In this document: positions 50,403-59,919 of the stretch, in pieces
Numbering within the stretch: the stretch's first letter is position 1
Layout of the letters: every line of letters begins with the position of its first letter
Assembly: GCF_029211325.2 (NCBI RefSeq)
Contig: NZ_CP135996.1
Coordinates: 744,001 to 808,000, forward strand
Direction: 5' to 3'
Origin: Caproicibacterium argilliputei
GTDB lineage: Bacteria > Bacillota > Clostridia > Oscillospirales > Acutalibacteraceae
Length of the DNA stretch: 64,000 nucleotides
Notes under the pieces: model-generated
Told to the model about the DNA's origin: nothing
Seen by the model: the letters and a program-made list of their open reading frames with translations, nothing else
Databases searched by the model: none
Position numbers and translations under genes: made by a program

Positions 50403-51788
50403 ATGAAGCACACGTACAAGAAAATTTTTGCAGCAGCTCTGGCAGCCTCCCTGGCGGTGTCTTTCGGCGGATGCGGGCAGTCGACAACCGGCAGTTCCAC
50501 GGCAGCATCCGCCGGTTCCACGGGTTCCACCGCCGCCAAAGGGCAGGTGTACTACCTCAACTTTAAGCCCGAACAGGCGGATCAGTTTACGGCGATTGCA
50601 AAAGCCTACACCGACAAAACCGGCGTTCCGGTGAAGGTACAGACAGCGGCTTCCGGTACCTATGAGCAGACGCTGAAATCGGAGATGGCAAAAAGCGACG
50701 CGCCGACCATTTTTATCTGCAACGGGCCGGTGGGTTACAAAACCTGGGGCAGCTATTGCGCGGATTTGACCAATGCAGACCTGACCAAGCATCTGACCGA
50801 TGCGTCGCTGGCACTGAAGGGAGACGGCAAAGTAGTCGGTTTGCCGCTGGCAGTTGAGGGCTACGGCATCATTTACAACCAGGCCATCATGGATAAATAC
50901 TTTAAGTTGGACGGCGCCAAGGCTAAGAGCATGGATGAAATCAACAACTTTGCAAAGCTCAAAGCGGTTGCAGAGGATATGACGGCGAAGAAAAGCAAAC
51001 TGGGCATTAAGGGTGTTTTCGCAAGCACTTCGCTGAAGTCCGGCGAGGACTGGCGCTGGCAGACACATCTTGCCAATATCCCAATTACTTATGAACTGGA
51101 AGACAGCAATACCGCGGTTACTTCCGGTGTCAGCGAAGTTTCTTTCAAGTATGCGAACGAGTACAAGAACATCTTTGACCTGTATCTGAACAACTCAACC
51201 GTTGACAAAAAGCTGCTGGGCAGCAAGAGCGTTGGCGACTCCACCGGTGAGTTTGCGCTGGGGCAGTGCGCCATGGTGCAGAACGGCAACTGGGTCTGGA
51301 GCGACATCAGCAAAACCGACGGCAATGTGGTGGAAGCGTCAGACATTAAGTTTCTGCCCATCTACATCGGTCACACCGGCGAGGAAAAGCAGGGGCTGTG
51401 CATCGGCACCGAAAACTTTGCCTGCATCAATTCCAAAGCCAGCGCGGACGACCAGAAGGCTTCTCTGGACTTTTTGAATTGGCTTTACACCGGTGACGGC
51501 ATGGATTACGTTACCAAGAGCGGAGACGATGGTTTGGGCTTTATCGCACCTTACGATACCTTTAAGGGCAAATCACCGGATGATCCGCTTGCAAAACAAG
51601 TGACAGAATGGCAAAATAAAGACGGTATAAAAACCGTTCCGTGGGATTTCACTTGCTTCCCGAGTCAGAACTTTAAAAACAACTTTGGCGCGGCGCTGCT
51701 GCAGTATGCACAGGGGCAGAAGTCCTGGGACGATGTGAAAAACGAATTTGTGACTGATTGGAAGACAGAAGCTTCGGCCAGTAAGTAA
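50403..51788 (+). CDS. ABC sugar-binding lipoprotein, maltodextrin type
   Basis: A 461-residue extracellular binding protein. The lipoprotein signal is MKHTYKKIFAAALAASLAVSFGGC (Cys 24), followed by a Ser/Thr linker and a family 1 solute-binding fold (YYLNFKPEQADQFTAIAKAYTDKTG; GLPLAVEGYGIIYNQAIMD). AAAAGGAGAG precedes the ATG. Maltodextrin specificity comes from the MalQ and phosphorylase genes in the same operon rather than from binding residues. Confidence 0.92.
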   Translation: MKHTYKKIFAAALAASLAVSFGGCGQSTTGSSTAASAGSTGSTAAKGQVYYLNFKPEQADQFTAIAKAYTDKTGVPVKVQTAASGTYEQTLKSEMAKSDAPTIFICNGPVGYKTWGSYCADLTNADLTKHLTDASLALKGDGKVVGLPLAVEGYGIIYNQAIMDKYFKLDGAKAKSMDEINNFAKLKAVAEDMTAKKSKLGIKGVFASTSLKSGEDWRWQTHLANIPITYELEDSNTAVTSGVSEVSFKYANEYKNIFDLYLNNSTVDKKLLGSKSVGDSTGEFALGQCAMVQNGNWVWSDISKTDGNVVEASDIKFLPIYIGHTGEEKQGLCIGTENFACINSKASADDQKASLDFLNWLYTGDGMDYVTKSGDDGLGFIAPYDTFKGKSPDDPLAKQVTEWQNKDGIKTVPWDFTCFPSQNFKNNFGAALLQYAQGQKSWDDVKNEFVTDWKTEASASK

Positions 51789-51819
51789 AACCAAACAGCG
51801 GCCGCTTTGCCGGCTGCAC

Positions 51820-51869
51820 AAAAAGATTAGTGTGTGCAGTTGCAGAAAAACGCACGCACTATCTTTTTT
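51820..51869 (+). terminator. Intra-operon hairpin between binding protein and permease genes
   Basis: AAAGAT-TAGTG-TGTGC pairs with GCACG-CACTA-TCTTT, with T run after. Such partial terminators let the binding protein be made in excess over the membrane subunits. Confidence 0.7.
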
Positions 51870-51942
51870 CGGGGCAGTTTCCGTTTTTTTCGCAGACAGC
51901 GGAAAGAACGGTCTGCCGAAAGACGGAAGGAGGAACTTTGCC

Positions 51943-52788
51943 ATGCAGAAAACACTGCGCAGGTACTGGGCTGTTTTTACACTGCCAACGCTTGTCTGCT
52001 TTGTCATTGCGTTTTTGATTCCCTTTATCATGGGGTGCGGACTTTCCTTCGCACAGTTTACAACGGTTACCGATGCGCGCTTTAACGGCTTTTCCAATTA
52101 CATCCGCGCGTTTTCCGGGGATGCAAATTTTCTGGCGGCGCTGGGGCGCACAGTCGTGTTTACCATTGCGTGCGTGGTACTCATCAATTTGTTCGGCTTT
52201 TTCCTGGCACTGATGCTGACGCGCAAAATGCGTGCAACCAGTGTGTTTCGTACCATTTTCTTTATGCCGAACTTAATTGGCGGCATTGTGCTGGGGTACA
52301 TCTGGCAGCTGATTTTCAACGGCGTGCTTGCCAAGTATGAGCTGACACTGACCAGTGACGGCAAGTATGGAATTCTGGGCCTGATCATCCTGATGTGCTG
52401 GCAAATGACCGGCTATATGATGGTCATTTACATAGCGGGTCTGCAGAATGTCAGCCCTGATTTGCTGGAGGCAGCGCAGATTGACGGCGCGACGGCATGG
52501 CAAACGCTCATCCATGTGAAAATTCCCATGGTCATGCCAGCCATCACCATCTGTATGTTCATGACGCTGACCAATTCGTTCAAACTCTTTGACCAGAACC
52601 TTGCTCTGACCAACGGCGCGCCGGGCAACGACTCCGCGTTGGTTGCGCTGGACATTTACAAGACGTTTTATAGCCGTCCCGGATTTGAAGGTGTCGGTCA
52701 GGCAAAAGCTGTGGTCTTTACCGTGATTGTGGCGGCGATTGCCATGCTGCAGCTGCGGCTGACACGCGGAAAGGAGGTTGAAAACTGA
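51943..52788 (+). CDS. ABC sugar permease (MalF-like)
   Basis: A 281-residue inner-membrane subunit with six helices. The ATPase-coupling EAA loop is LLEAAQIDGATAWQTLIHVKIPM near residue 190. ATG at 51943 has GGAGG upstream; the longer frame back to 51832 crosses the intra-operon hairpin. Its stop overlaps the start of the second permease (TGATG). Confidence 0.92.
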   Translation: MQKTLRRYWAVFTLPTLVCFVIAFLIPFIMGCGLSFAQFTTVTDARFNGFSNYIRAFSGDANFLAALGRTVVFTIACVVLINLFGFFLALMLTRKMRATSVFRTIFFMPNLIGGIVLGYIWQLIFNGVLAKYELTLTSDGKYGILGLIILMCWQMTGYMMVIYIAGLQNVSPDLLEAAQIDGATAWQTLIHVKIPMVMPAITICMFMTLTNSFKLFDQNLALTNGAPGNDSALVALDIYKTFYSRPGFEGVGQAKAVVFTVIVAAIAMLQLRLTRGKEVEN

Positions 52789-53660
52789 TGAAACAGCGGA
52801 AAAAAGCAGTGAACGCGGTCATCACCGTTCTGATGGTTTTGCTTTCCTGTGTGTTCATCGGGCCGATTCTCATTGTGCTGATGAATTCCTTTAAGGGGAA
52901 ACTCTTTATTTCTGATCAGCCGTTTACCTTTCCAACGTTTTCTAAAATGGATTTGGGCGAGGCGGGCATTCAGCCCAAGACCTTTGTTGGCGGCAAGAAC
53001 TATTTGAACGGCATTGAAAAAATTCATTTTTGGGAGGCGCTGGGGCGTTCGGTGTTCATTACCGTGTTTGCGGTGGCGCTGATTGTGCTGTTCACCGCCA
53101 TGACCGCGTGGTTTGTAACGCGCGTCAAAAACCGCTACACCGGCACGCTGTACTATCTGTTCGTTTTCTCCATGGTCATTCCGTTTCAAATGGTTATGTT
53201 TGCCATGACGAAGGTTGCAAATGTGCTGCACCTGGATAATCCGGTGGGCATTTTGGTGCTGTACCTTGGCTTTGGCGCCGGTATGTCGGTGTTTATGTTT
53301 GCGGGCTTTGTCAAGGGGATTCCAGTTGATATCGAAGAGGCCGCAACCATTGACGGCTGCAGCCCGCTGCAGTGCTTTTTCCGAGTGGTGTTTCCGGTGA
53401 TGAAGCCAACCGCCATCACGGTGGCTATTTTAAACACAATGTGGGTGTGGAACGACTACCTGATGCCCTATCTGGTAATGGGCAAGGATTACCCGACCGT
53501 ACCGATTGCCATTCAGTACCTGCAGGGCGGTTACGGCAGCATTGACATGGGTGCTATGATGGCCATGCTGATTCTTGCCATTATCCCGATTATTATTTTC
53601 TATGCATTCTGTCAAAAATACATCATTGCGGGTGTTGTTGCCGGCGCGGTCAAAGGCTGA
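52788..53660 (+). CDS. ABC sugar permease (MalG-like)
   Basis: A 290-residue inner-membrane subunit with six helices. The EAA loop is IEEAATIDGCSPLQCFFRVVFPVMKP. It starts at 52788, coupled to the MalF-like gene by 1-bp overlap, with GGAGG 8 nt upstream. No ATPase gene is present in the operon, so a shared MsmK-type ATPase encoded elsewhere is expected. Confidence 0.93.
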   Translation: MKQRKKAVNAVITVLMVLLSCVFIGPILIVLMNSFKGKLFISDQPFTFPTFSKMDLGEAGIQPKTFVGGKNYLNGIEKIHFWEALGRSVFITVFAVALIVLFTAMTAWFVTRVKNRYTGTLYYLFVFSMVIPFQMVMFAMTKVANVLHLDNPVGILVLYLGFGAGMSVFMFAGFVKGIPVDIEEAATIDGCSPLQCFFRVVFPVMKPTAITVAILNTMWVWNDYLMPYLVMGKDYPTVPIAIQYLQGGYGSIDMGAMMAMLILAIIPIIIFYAFCQKYIIAGVVAGAVKG

Positions 53661-53701
53661 ACATCAGCGGGAACAAACAAAAGCAGAAGAGGGGTGTGCT
53701 T

Positions 53702-55255
53702 ATGAAAAGCATAGGGAAGCAGCCAAGACTCGGCCGCGGCGCCGGGGTGCTTCTTCCGGTGTCCAGCCTGCCGTCACGTTTTGGAATCGGGACGTTTGGC
53801 AGAGAAGCCTACCGATTTGTGGACTTCCTGCAGGCGGCGGGGCAGCGTTACTGGCAGGTGCTGCCGCTTGGCCCGACCAGCTATGGGGACAGTCCGTACC
53901 AGAGCTTTTCGGCGTTTGCGGGAAACCCGTATTTTATTGACCTGGAAACCCTGGTGCAGGAGGGGCTGCTGATGCAGGACGAGGCTGACGCGCCGGACTG
54001 GGGGGCAGATCCGGCAGATGTGGACTACGCAAAAATCTACCAGTACCGCTTTCCGGTTTTGCGCAGGGCGTTTGCGCGCAGCCGGCACCGCACCGGAAAG
54101 GCGTACCAGACGTTTTGTATAGAGAACCGGGCGTGGTTGGAGGAGTACAGCCTGTATATGGCGGTCAAAACACATTTTGAGGCGCACGAATGGCTGAAGT
54201 GGCCGGAAGAGCTGCGTACGGCGCAGCCGGATGTGCTCGAAAAGTACCGCAAAAACCTGCAGGAAGACATTGATTTTTGGAAATTCTGTCAGTTCAAATT
54301 CTTTACACAATGGTATAAACTAAAAGCATACGCCAATGCGCGCGGAATCCGGATTATCGGCGATTTGCCCATTTACGTTTCTCTGGACAGCGCGGATGTC
54401 TGGCTGCATCCAGATTTATTTCAGTTGGACAAAAAGCGCTGCCCGACTGCGGTGGCAGGCGTACCGCCGGACAATTTCAGTGCAACCGGGCAGCTGTGGG
54501 GAAATCCGTTGTATGACTGGGATGCCATGGAACGGGACGGCTTTGCATGGTGGAAAAAGCGAATGGCTTTTTCCGCGCAGATTTACGATGTGGTGCGAAT
54601 TGACCACTTTATCGGCATTGTTCGCTACTATGCCATTCCTTATGGGGATGCCACAGCGGAAAATGGCGTGTGGCGGCGCGGTCCCGGTGCGGCACTGGTA
54701 AACGCTATCCGCTCCGTGATGGGAGAGTCCAAGGTGATTGCCGAGGATCTGGGCTGCGTGGTGCCGGAGGTTGAGGAGCTGCGGGACGCGGCGGGTTACC
54801 CCGGCATGAAGGTGCTGGAGTTTGCCTTTGACAGCGGAAGCGCAAACACCAATTTGCCCTGCCACTACGAAAAGAACTGCGTGGTGTATGGCGGCACACA
54901 CGACAATGAAACGTTGGTCGGCTTTTTCAGACACCAGCCGCGCGCCAGCCTGCACTTTGCGTGTGACTACCTGCACGTTCACAAGAAAAAGCACCTGCCT
55001 GCCGCCTGCATTCGGGCGGCGTATGCAAGCACTGCGGATACAGCGGTGCTGCAGCTGCAGGACTGGTTGGGGTTGGGCAACGAAGCGCGCATTAACTTTC
55101 CGTCCACCATCGGCAGCAACTGGCGCTGGCGGCTGCTGCCGGGTCAGCTGACAGACGCGCTCAGCACCAGAATGCACGATTTTTGCGAACTGTACGCCCG
55201 CCTGCCGGCAGTGCAGCAAATAGGAGCCGCGGCAGCAGAGGATTCAAAAGCTTGA
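53702..55255 (+). CDS. malQ: 4-alpha-glucanotransferase
   Basis: A 517-residue GH77 amylomaltase that transfers glucan segments and releases glucose. Signatures are GRGAGVLLPVSSLPSRFGIGTFG, WQVLPLGPTSYGDSPYQS, the nucleophile region YDVVRIDHFIG, and acid region VIAEDLGCVVPEV, then YGGTHDNETLVGF. ATG at 53702 follows GAGGGG. It works with the phosphorylase downstream to break down imported maltodextrin. Confidence 0.96.
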   Translation: MKSIGKQPRLGRGAGVLLPVSSLPSRFGIGTFGREAYRFVDFLQAAGQRYWQVLPLGPTSYGDSPYQSFSAFAGNPYFIDLETLVQEGLLMQDEADAPDWGADPADVDYAKIYQYRFPVLRRAFARSRHRTGKAYQTFCIENRAWLEEYSLYMAVKTHFEAHEWLKWPEELRTAQPDVLEKYRKNLQEDIDFWKFCQFKFFTQWYKLKAYANARGIRIIGDLPIYVSLDSADVWLHPDLFQLDKKRCPTAVAGVPPDNFSATGQLWGNPLYDWDAMERDGFAWWKKRMAFSAQIYDVVRIDHFIGIVRYYAIPYGDATAENGVWRRGPGAALVNAIRSVMGESKVIAEDLGCVVPEVEELRDAAGYPGMKVLEFAFDSGSANTNLPCHYEKNCVVYGGTHDNETLVGFFRHQPRASLHFACDYLHVHKKKHLPAACIRAAYASTADTAVLQLQDWLGLGNEARINFPSTIGSNWRWRLLPGQLTDALSTRMHDFCELYARLPAVQQIGAAAAEDSKA

Positions 55256-55276
55256 GAAACAAAGGAGGGTCTGCAT

Positions 55277-57604
55277 ATGCAGCCATTTCAGGAGGCAATC
55301 GTCAAAAAATTAAAGGAAACATACCACACGGAGCCGGCAAAAGCAAACACCAAACAGCTTTATAATGCGGTGTCAGCGGCTGCGCTTGACACCTGCTGGG
55401 ACACTTGGCAGCGACCGGTTACCGGAAAAACCGCCTGCTACTTTTCGGCGGAGTTTCTGCTGGGGCGGCTGATTCACAGCAACCTGCTCAACTTGGGGCT
55501 GCTGGATGAAACTGAAGCGCTGCTGCATGATGCGGGCATCAGCCCGAATGTGTTTGAAGAAGTGGAGGATGACGCCCTTGGCAACGGCGGTCTGGGCCGC
55601 CTGGCTGCCTGTTTTTTGGACAGCGCCGCCACGCAGGGAATCCCGCTGATGGGGTACGGCATCCGCTACCGGTACGGCCTTTTTAAGCAGCACTTTACTT
55701 ACGGCTGCCAGCAGGAGGAAGCAGATAACTGGCTTGCTTGGGGCGACCCGTGGAGTGTCCGCCGCGAGGAGGAAAAGGTGCGCGTGGACTTCGGCGGCCA
55801 GAGCGTCTGGGCAGTTCCGTACGATATGCCGATTATCGGCTACGGCGGCAAAACCGTGAACACCCTGCGCCTGTGGCAGGCAGAGGCACTGGAGCCGTTT
55901 AACTTTCAATTATTTAATGCGCAGAAGTACCACGAAGCGGTGCAGCAGGAAAATGATGCGGAGGCCATTTCAGCGGTACTGTATCCGAATGACGACACCG
56001 AGGCGGGCAAGCGCCTGCGCTTAAAGCAGCAGTATTTCTTTTCCAGTGCGTCGCTGCAGAGCCTGCTGAACGCATACACAGCACAGTTTGGAACGGATTA
56101 CAGCCGTTTTGCGGAGCAGTATGCCATTCAACTGAATGATACGCACCCCACGGTTTCCATTCCCGAGCTGCTGCGTCTGCTCATGACACAAGGGCACATG
56201 GCATTTGAAGAAGCATTTGCGGTGGTACAGCAGACCTTTGCGTATACCAATCACACCATCATGGCGGAGGCACTTGAAAAGTGGAGCCTGCCGCTGTTCC
56301 AGTCCGTTTTGCCGGAAGTGTATCCGTATGTCGTGCTGCTGCAGAACCGCCTTTCCAATGCGCTTGTGCAGAAGCAGATTTCAGACACCTGGAAGTACAA
56401 CCTGATTCAGGACGGCATGGTGCACATGGCGCGCATGGCAATTTATGCGACACACTCCACCAACGGTGTGGCAAAGATTCATACGGAAATCATCAAGCAC
56501 ACCGCTCTGCCGGAGTGGTACGCGCTGTATCCGGAGCGCTTTAACAACAAAACCAACGGCGTAACTCAGCGCCGCTGGCTGAAGTTGTGCAATCGGGAGC
56601 TTGCCGCGTTTATCAGCGACCGAATCGGCACCGGTTGGATTACAGATTTTTCGCAGCTTGCAAAACTGAAGCCCTATGCGGAGGATGCCGCCTCACGCGA
56701 GCAGTTCCTGCGCATCAAGCGCGAAAAGAAAAATCAGCTTGCCGATTATATGTACCGAAAAGACAACTTTGGCTTAAATACGGAAAACCTCTTCGACATA
56801 CAGGTCAAGCGCCTGCATGAGTACAAGCGGCAGCTGCTCAATGCGTTTTCCATTCTGGATACCTACTTCGGGCTGAAAGACGGACGGATTCGGGATTTTT
56901 ACCCCACGACGTTTATCTTTGGGGCAAAGGCCGCGCCGGGCTATGTCCGCGCCAAGGGCATTATCAAGTTCATCAATGAAGTTGCCAACCTCGTGAATTA
57001 TGACAATGCGGTCAACCGCGTCATGCAGGTGATTTTTGTGAGCAACTACAATGTTTCCTATGCGGAAAAGCTGATTCCCGCCGCAGACATCAGCGAGCAG
57101 ATTTCCACCGCCGGCACAGAGGCTTCCGGTACCAGCAACATGAAATTTATGATGAACGGCGCCGTGACCATGGGCACCTACGACGGTGCCAATATCGAAA
57201 TTGTGCAAAATGCGGGAGAAGAGAACAATTACATTTTCGGCGCACGCGTCGAGGACCTTGAGAAAATCAAGGATACCTACCATCCCAAGGCACTGTACGA
57301 GCAGGAACCGCGCATCCGCCGCGTGGTGGATACTTTGGTGGACGGCACCCTGACCGATGGCGGCAGCGGTTGGTTTCGCGAGCTGTATGATTCGCTGCTC
57401 GAAGGCGCCAGCTGGCACAAGCCGGACAATTATTACCTGCTGCAGGACTTCCTGCCGTACTGTGATGCGCGTCTGCGCGCCAATGCGGACTACCGGAACC
57501 GGGATGCGTTTGCAAAGAAGTGCCTGCTGAACATTGCGGCGGCAGGGCCTTTCACCAGCGACCGTACCATCCGGCAGTATGCGCAGGAGATCTGGCATCT
57601 GTGA
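55277..57604 (+). CDS. glgP: Glycogen/maltodextrin phosphorylase
   Basis: A 775-residue GT35 enzyme that releases glucose-1-phosphate from alpha-1,4-glucans. It shows DALGNGGLGRLAACFLDS, the long conserved core QLNDTHPTVSIPELLRLL, and the PLP lysine K623 in GTSNMKFMMNG. The family length is usual for bacterial short forms. AAAGGAGGG precedes the ATG. It ends the operon begun at 50403. Confidence 0.96.
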   Translation: MQPFQEAIVKKLKETYHTEPAKANTKQLYNAVSAAALDTCWDTWQRPVTGKTACYFSAEFLLGRLIHSNLLNLGLLDETEALLHDAGISPNVFEEVEDDALGNGGLGRLAACFLDSAATQGIPLMGYGIRYRYGLFKQHFTYGCQQEEADNWLAWGDPWSVRREEEKVRVDFGGQSVWAVPYDMPIIGYGGKTVNTLRLWQAEALEPFNFQLFNAQKYHEAVQQENDAEAISAVLYPNDDTEAGKRLRLKQQYFFSSASLQSLLNAYTAQFGTDYSRFAEQYAIQLNDTHPTVSIPELLRLLMTQGHMAFEEAFAVVQQTFAYTNHTIMAEALEKWSLPLFQSVLPEVYPYVVLLQNRLSNALVQKQISDTWKYNLIQDGMVHMARMAIYATHSTNGVAKIHTEIIKHTALPEWYALYPERFNNKTNGVTQRRWLKLCNRELAAFISDRIGTGWITDFSQLAKLKPYAEDAASREQFLRIKREKKNQLADYMYRKDNFGLNTENLFDIQVKRLHEYKRQLLNAFSILDTYFGLKDGRIRDFYPTTFIFGAKAAPGYVRAKGIIKFINEVANLVNYDNAVNRVMQVIFVSNYNVSYAEKLIPAADISEQISTAGTEASGTSNMKFMMNGAVTMGTYDGANIEIVQNAGEENNYIFGARVEDLEKIKDTYHPKALYEQEPRIRRVVDTLVDGTLTDGGSGWFRELYDSLLEGASWHKPDNYYLLQDFLPYCDARLRANADYRNRDAFAKKCLLNIAAAGPFTSDRTIRQYAQEIWHL

Positions 57605-57715
57605 AGCTTTTCCGTCTTTGAAGTTTCGTGCCCGATAAATCCCCACAATCCGCTGTGACTTTCCCTGCGCCGCTGAAAAGGGAAAACAGCCGACGGCGTT
57701 TGACACACCGGCGTC

Positions 57716-57745
57716 AAAAAAAGCCGCACGCACGCGGCTTTTTTT
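57716..57745 (+). terminator. Terminator of the maltodextrin operon
   Basis: AAAGCCGC pairs with GCGGCTTT across ACGCAC, with seven T following. Confidence 0.85.
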
Positions 57746-57748
57746 GAC

Positions 57749-57777
57749 TTGCAAGGAGCCAATGCCTATGGTATATT
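57749..57777 (+). promoter_or_regulatory. Promoter of the type I antitoxin RNA
   Basis: TTGCAA (57749-57754), 17-bp spacer, TATATT (57772-57777). Confidence 0.7.
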
Positions 57778-57783
57778 GGTTAG

Positions 57784-57881
57784 CAAGAGCAGCCGCCCAC
57801 AAAGTGGTTACCCTCCGCTGATGTAAATGGCTTCTAAGAAGTCGCACCTACCCGGCTGGGCATAGCAGGGTAGGTCTTTTT
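57784..57881 (+). ncRNA. Candidate type I antitoxin small RNA
   Basis: A predicted RNA of about 98 nt with its own promoter and a terminator stem ACCTACCC/GGGTAGGT (57847-57874) plus T run. It contains GTGGTTACCCTCCGC, whose CCCTC can pair with the GAGGG of the toxin ribosome-binding site, and GGCTTCTAAGAAGTCGCACC, a stretch I associate with RNAs next to Hol-Tox genes. Its 3' end overlaps the end of the toxin mRNA on the other strand. No ORF with a ribosome site is present. Confidence 0.65.
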
Positions 57882-57969
57882 ATTGCTGATGCTTACTTAC
57901 ATAAGTCAGCAGTGCAAGCAGAAAATTTCCTGCCAGAAAGATCAAACAGAATGTTTGATAAGTATCCAT
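57880..57969 (-). CDS. Type I toxin peptide, Hol-Tox/Fst-like
   Basis: A 29-residue peptide starting MDTYQTF with one hydrophobic helix (CLIFLAGNFLLALLTYV) and a polar tail SKHQQ. The opening M-D/S-TYQT and the single helix match the putative holin-like toxin group of Firmicutes, which damage the membrane when overproduced. GAGGGGG lies 8 nt before the ATG. In the mRNA that site can be hidden by the upstream segment AGGGGAA (57998-58004 on plus) pairing with TTCCCCCT (57976-57983). The gene runs convergently into the small RNA and shares its terminator. Confidence 0.75.
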   Translation of the reverse strand: MDTYQTFCLIFLAGNFLLALLTYVSKHQQ

Positions 57970-58034
57970 TGCACTTTCCCCCTCGTGATACACACAGAGG
58001 GGAACCCGCCCCATGCACGGTTGCTCTTGTCTTC

Positions 58035-58063
58035 ATCCTAATTCTTTCTGCAAAGAGAGTAAA
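58035..58063 (-). promoter_or_regulatory. Candidate toxin promoter
   Basis: TTTACT (58058-58063), 17-bp spacer, TAGGAT (58035-58040) on the minus strand. The -10 is weak. Transcription from here gives a 60-nt leader containing the structure over the ribosome-binding site. Confidence 0.45.
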
Positions 58064-58109
58064 GAAAACGCTGTCGAAAAGAACGCTGCTGCCAGAATAA
58101 ATTGCCGGA

Positions 58110-58152
58110 CAAAAAGGGACAGTGCCCCGAAAGCGGCACTGTCCTTTTCTAA
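58110..58152. terminator. Terminator after the SGNH hydrolase gene
   Basis: AAAAAGGGACAGTGCC pairs with GGCACTGTCCTTTT across about 9 nt. It is A/T-flanked on both sides; on the minus strand it ends the hydrolase gene. Confidence 0.9.
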
Positions 58153-58155
58153 AAG

Positions 58156-59865
58156 CTATTTTACATAGCCGAAGCCCAGAATGGTAAATTTCTTGCTGCG
58201 GTCTGTTTCCACCATGCGAAGCTCTACCGTGTGTGCTTTGGCGGTTTCCTCATGGAACAGAATCAGCGGGTTGCAGTGTGTCCAGCCGATGGTGCGGGGG
58301 TTGACGGTCATCACTTTTTTGCCGTCCACAAAAACATCCGCCTGACCGGCATTGGTTTCACCGGAGTCTTTGTAAACCAGCAGCAGTGCCTTGCAGGTAA
58401 GCTGCAGCCGGAAAGCATCGTTATTGGTTTCTGTGCCGGTGTGACACCAGTTGTACGGGAACTCCGGCGTGGTTTCCAGATGGTCGTCCTGCTCTACGCA
58501 CTGCAGGTCATCGTCATGTTCCGCAAAACTGCCGCAGTCGATTTTTGCACCGATAAAGTTATCTTTGCGGTCCAGCAGGCGGACATCTTCATAGGTGCCG
58601 CCCAGAACCGGCTTCTGCTGCAGAAGCGCTTCCGTTTGGTCGGCTTCCGTTTTCTTCTGCGCCACAGCCTGCTTTACCAGATACGCCAAGCAGTCTGCCA
58701 TGATGAGGTGCCCCGTGTTGCTCGGATGGAACACATCGTAGAAGAACTGATTTTTAGACAGCACACGGCCTTCGCCCGGCTTTAGTGGGAACTGCGGACT
58801 GACCGCGTCCAGAATGCTGACCATGGGCAGGTGGTACAGCTTGCCGACAGGCGAAAGGCGCTCCTGCAGGTTCCAGTCGTGCGCAAACACGCAGAACAGC
58901 AGAATCACAGCGGGCTGCTCCGGCAGCTTCAAGGCTTTGCGCACCAGACTTTCGTAGCAGATTCCTTTGGTTTCGTCCCCTTCGTCGTTGACGGCAAATT
59001 CAATGACCACGAGGTCGGGTTTGACACTGCCGTCGCGCAGCACGTCGCGTTCAAAACGAATCATGCCCAACTCAGACGGTGTGCCGCCGACACCGGCTTT
59101 AATCAGGTGAACATTGCTGCCTGTGCCGTATGTTTCCGCGAAGCGGCGGTAAAATTGATAGGCATAACTTTCTGTGTTGATGGGCGTGGCGCCTGCACCC
59201 TGCGTGATGGAGCCGCCGATGAATGCAATGGTGACATCCTCGCCGCGCTGTGCTTTGGCGGCCGCTTTTTTCAGGCGGGCGGTGTTGCCCAATTGCAGCA
59301 GGGAACGTGCAATCATTTTTTTGTAGTCGCCCGAAGCAAAGTCGATTGCCTGGTCTTCGATCGGTTCGGGGGCGGTAAAGCCGTCATTTAAGTAGAAGCG
59401 CACACTGACGTTTGCCAGAAGCTCCGGTGTGTCAAACTCGAACCGAATCTGTCCCGGCACGTTATCCTCTGCCGACCACGCAATTTCGTTGAGGTGGATG
59501 CGGGTTTCCATGCCGTTGCCGGTCAGTTTGGCGCGGATGTTGGTGCCGCTGCCGTAAACGTCCGTTTTGCCGTACATCTGAAAGACAAATTCCAGGGCTT
59601 CGTTCGGATTTTCCGTTTGTGCGCTAACGCCGATGCTGTGTACCAGCTTCCGGAAACCGGCAGTTGTTTTCAGCAGGTCCAGGGTGGCTTCATCGGTGAT
59701 GTTGCCCGCAATTTGCGCGCTGTTAATGAGGCGGCCGTTGTCCTCATAAATAAACTGGACGCCTTTGCCGCTTTCCTGCTTTGCGCCGAACACTTCCTTG
59801 TCGCGCATAATGTAAAAATAGGGGCGTTTTTTCTCAGGATCTTTTGGTGCAACCGGTCCGTTCAT
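58156..59865 (-). CDS. SGNH/GDSL-family carbohydrate esterase-like protein
   Basis: A 569-residue protein without signal peptide. An N-terminal beta-rich domain (about 1-190) precedes an SGNH hydrolase: block I GGSITQG with the catalytic Ser, block II KAGVGGTPSE, block III EFAVNDEGD, block V DVFHPSNTGH. A C-terminal beta-domain of about 180 residues follows and may bind sugar. AAGGAA precedes the ATG. Encoded next to a GH115 enzyme, it could remove acetyl or other ester groups from xylan oligosaccharides; this role is inference. Confidence 0.85.
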   Translation of the reverse strand: MNGPVAPKDPEKKRPYFYIMRDKEVFGAKQESGKGVQFIYEDNGRLINSAQIAGNITDEATLDLLKTTAGFRKLVHSIGVSAQTENPNEALEFVFQMYGKTDVYGSGTNIRAKLTGNGMETRIHLNEIAWSAEDNVPGQIRFEFDTPELLANVSVRFYLNDGFTAPEPIEDQAIDFASGDYKKMIARSLLQLGNTARLKKAAAKAQRGEDVTIAFIGGSITQGAGATPINTESYAYQFYRRFAETYGTGSNVHLIKAGVGGTPSELGMIRFERDVLRDGSVKPDLVVIEFAVNDEGDETKGICYESLVRKALKLPEQPAVILLFCVFAHDWNLQERLSPVGKLYHLPMVSILDAVSPQFPLKPGEGRVLSKNQFFYDVFHPSNTGHLIMADCLAYLVKQAVAQKKTEADQTEALLQQKPVLGGTYEDVRLLDRKDNFIGAKIDCGSFAEHDDDLQCVEQDDHLETTPEFPYNWCHTGTETNNDAFRLQLTCKALLLVYKDSGETNAGQADVFVDGKKVMTVNPRTIGWTHCNPLILFHEETAKAHTVELRMVETDRSKKFTILGFGYVK

Positions 59866-59919
59866 TCTGTGGTTCCTTCTTTCTTTAAAGTCAAATAAAA
59901 AGTGAAATTCGTTTTCGTG

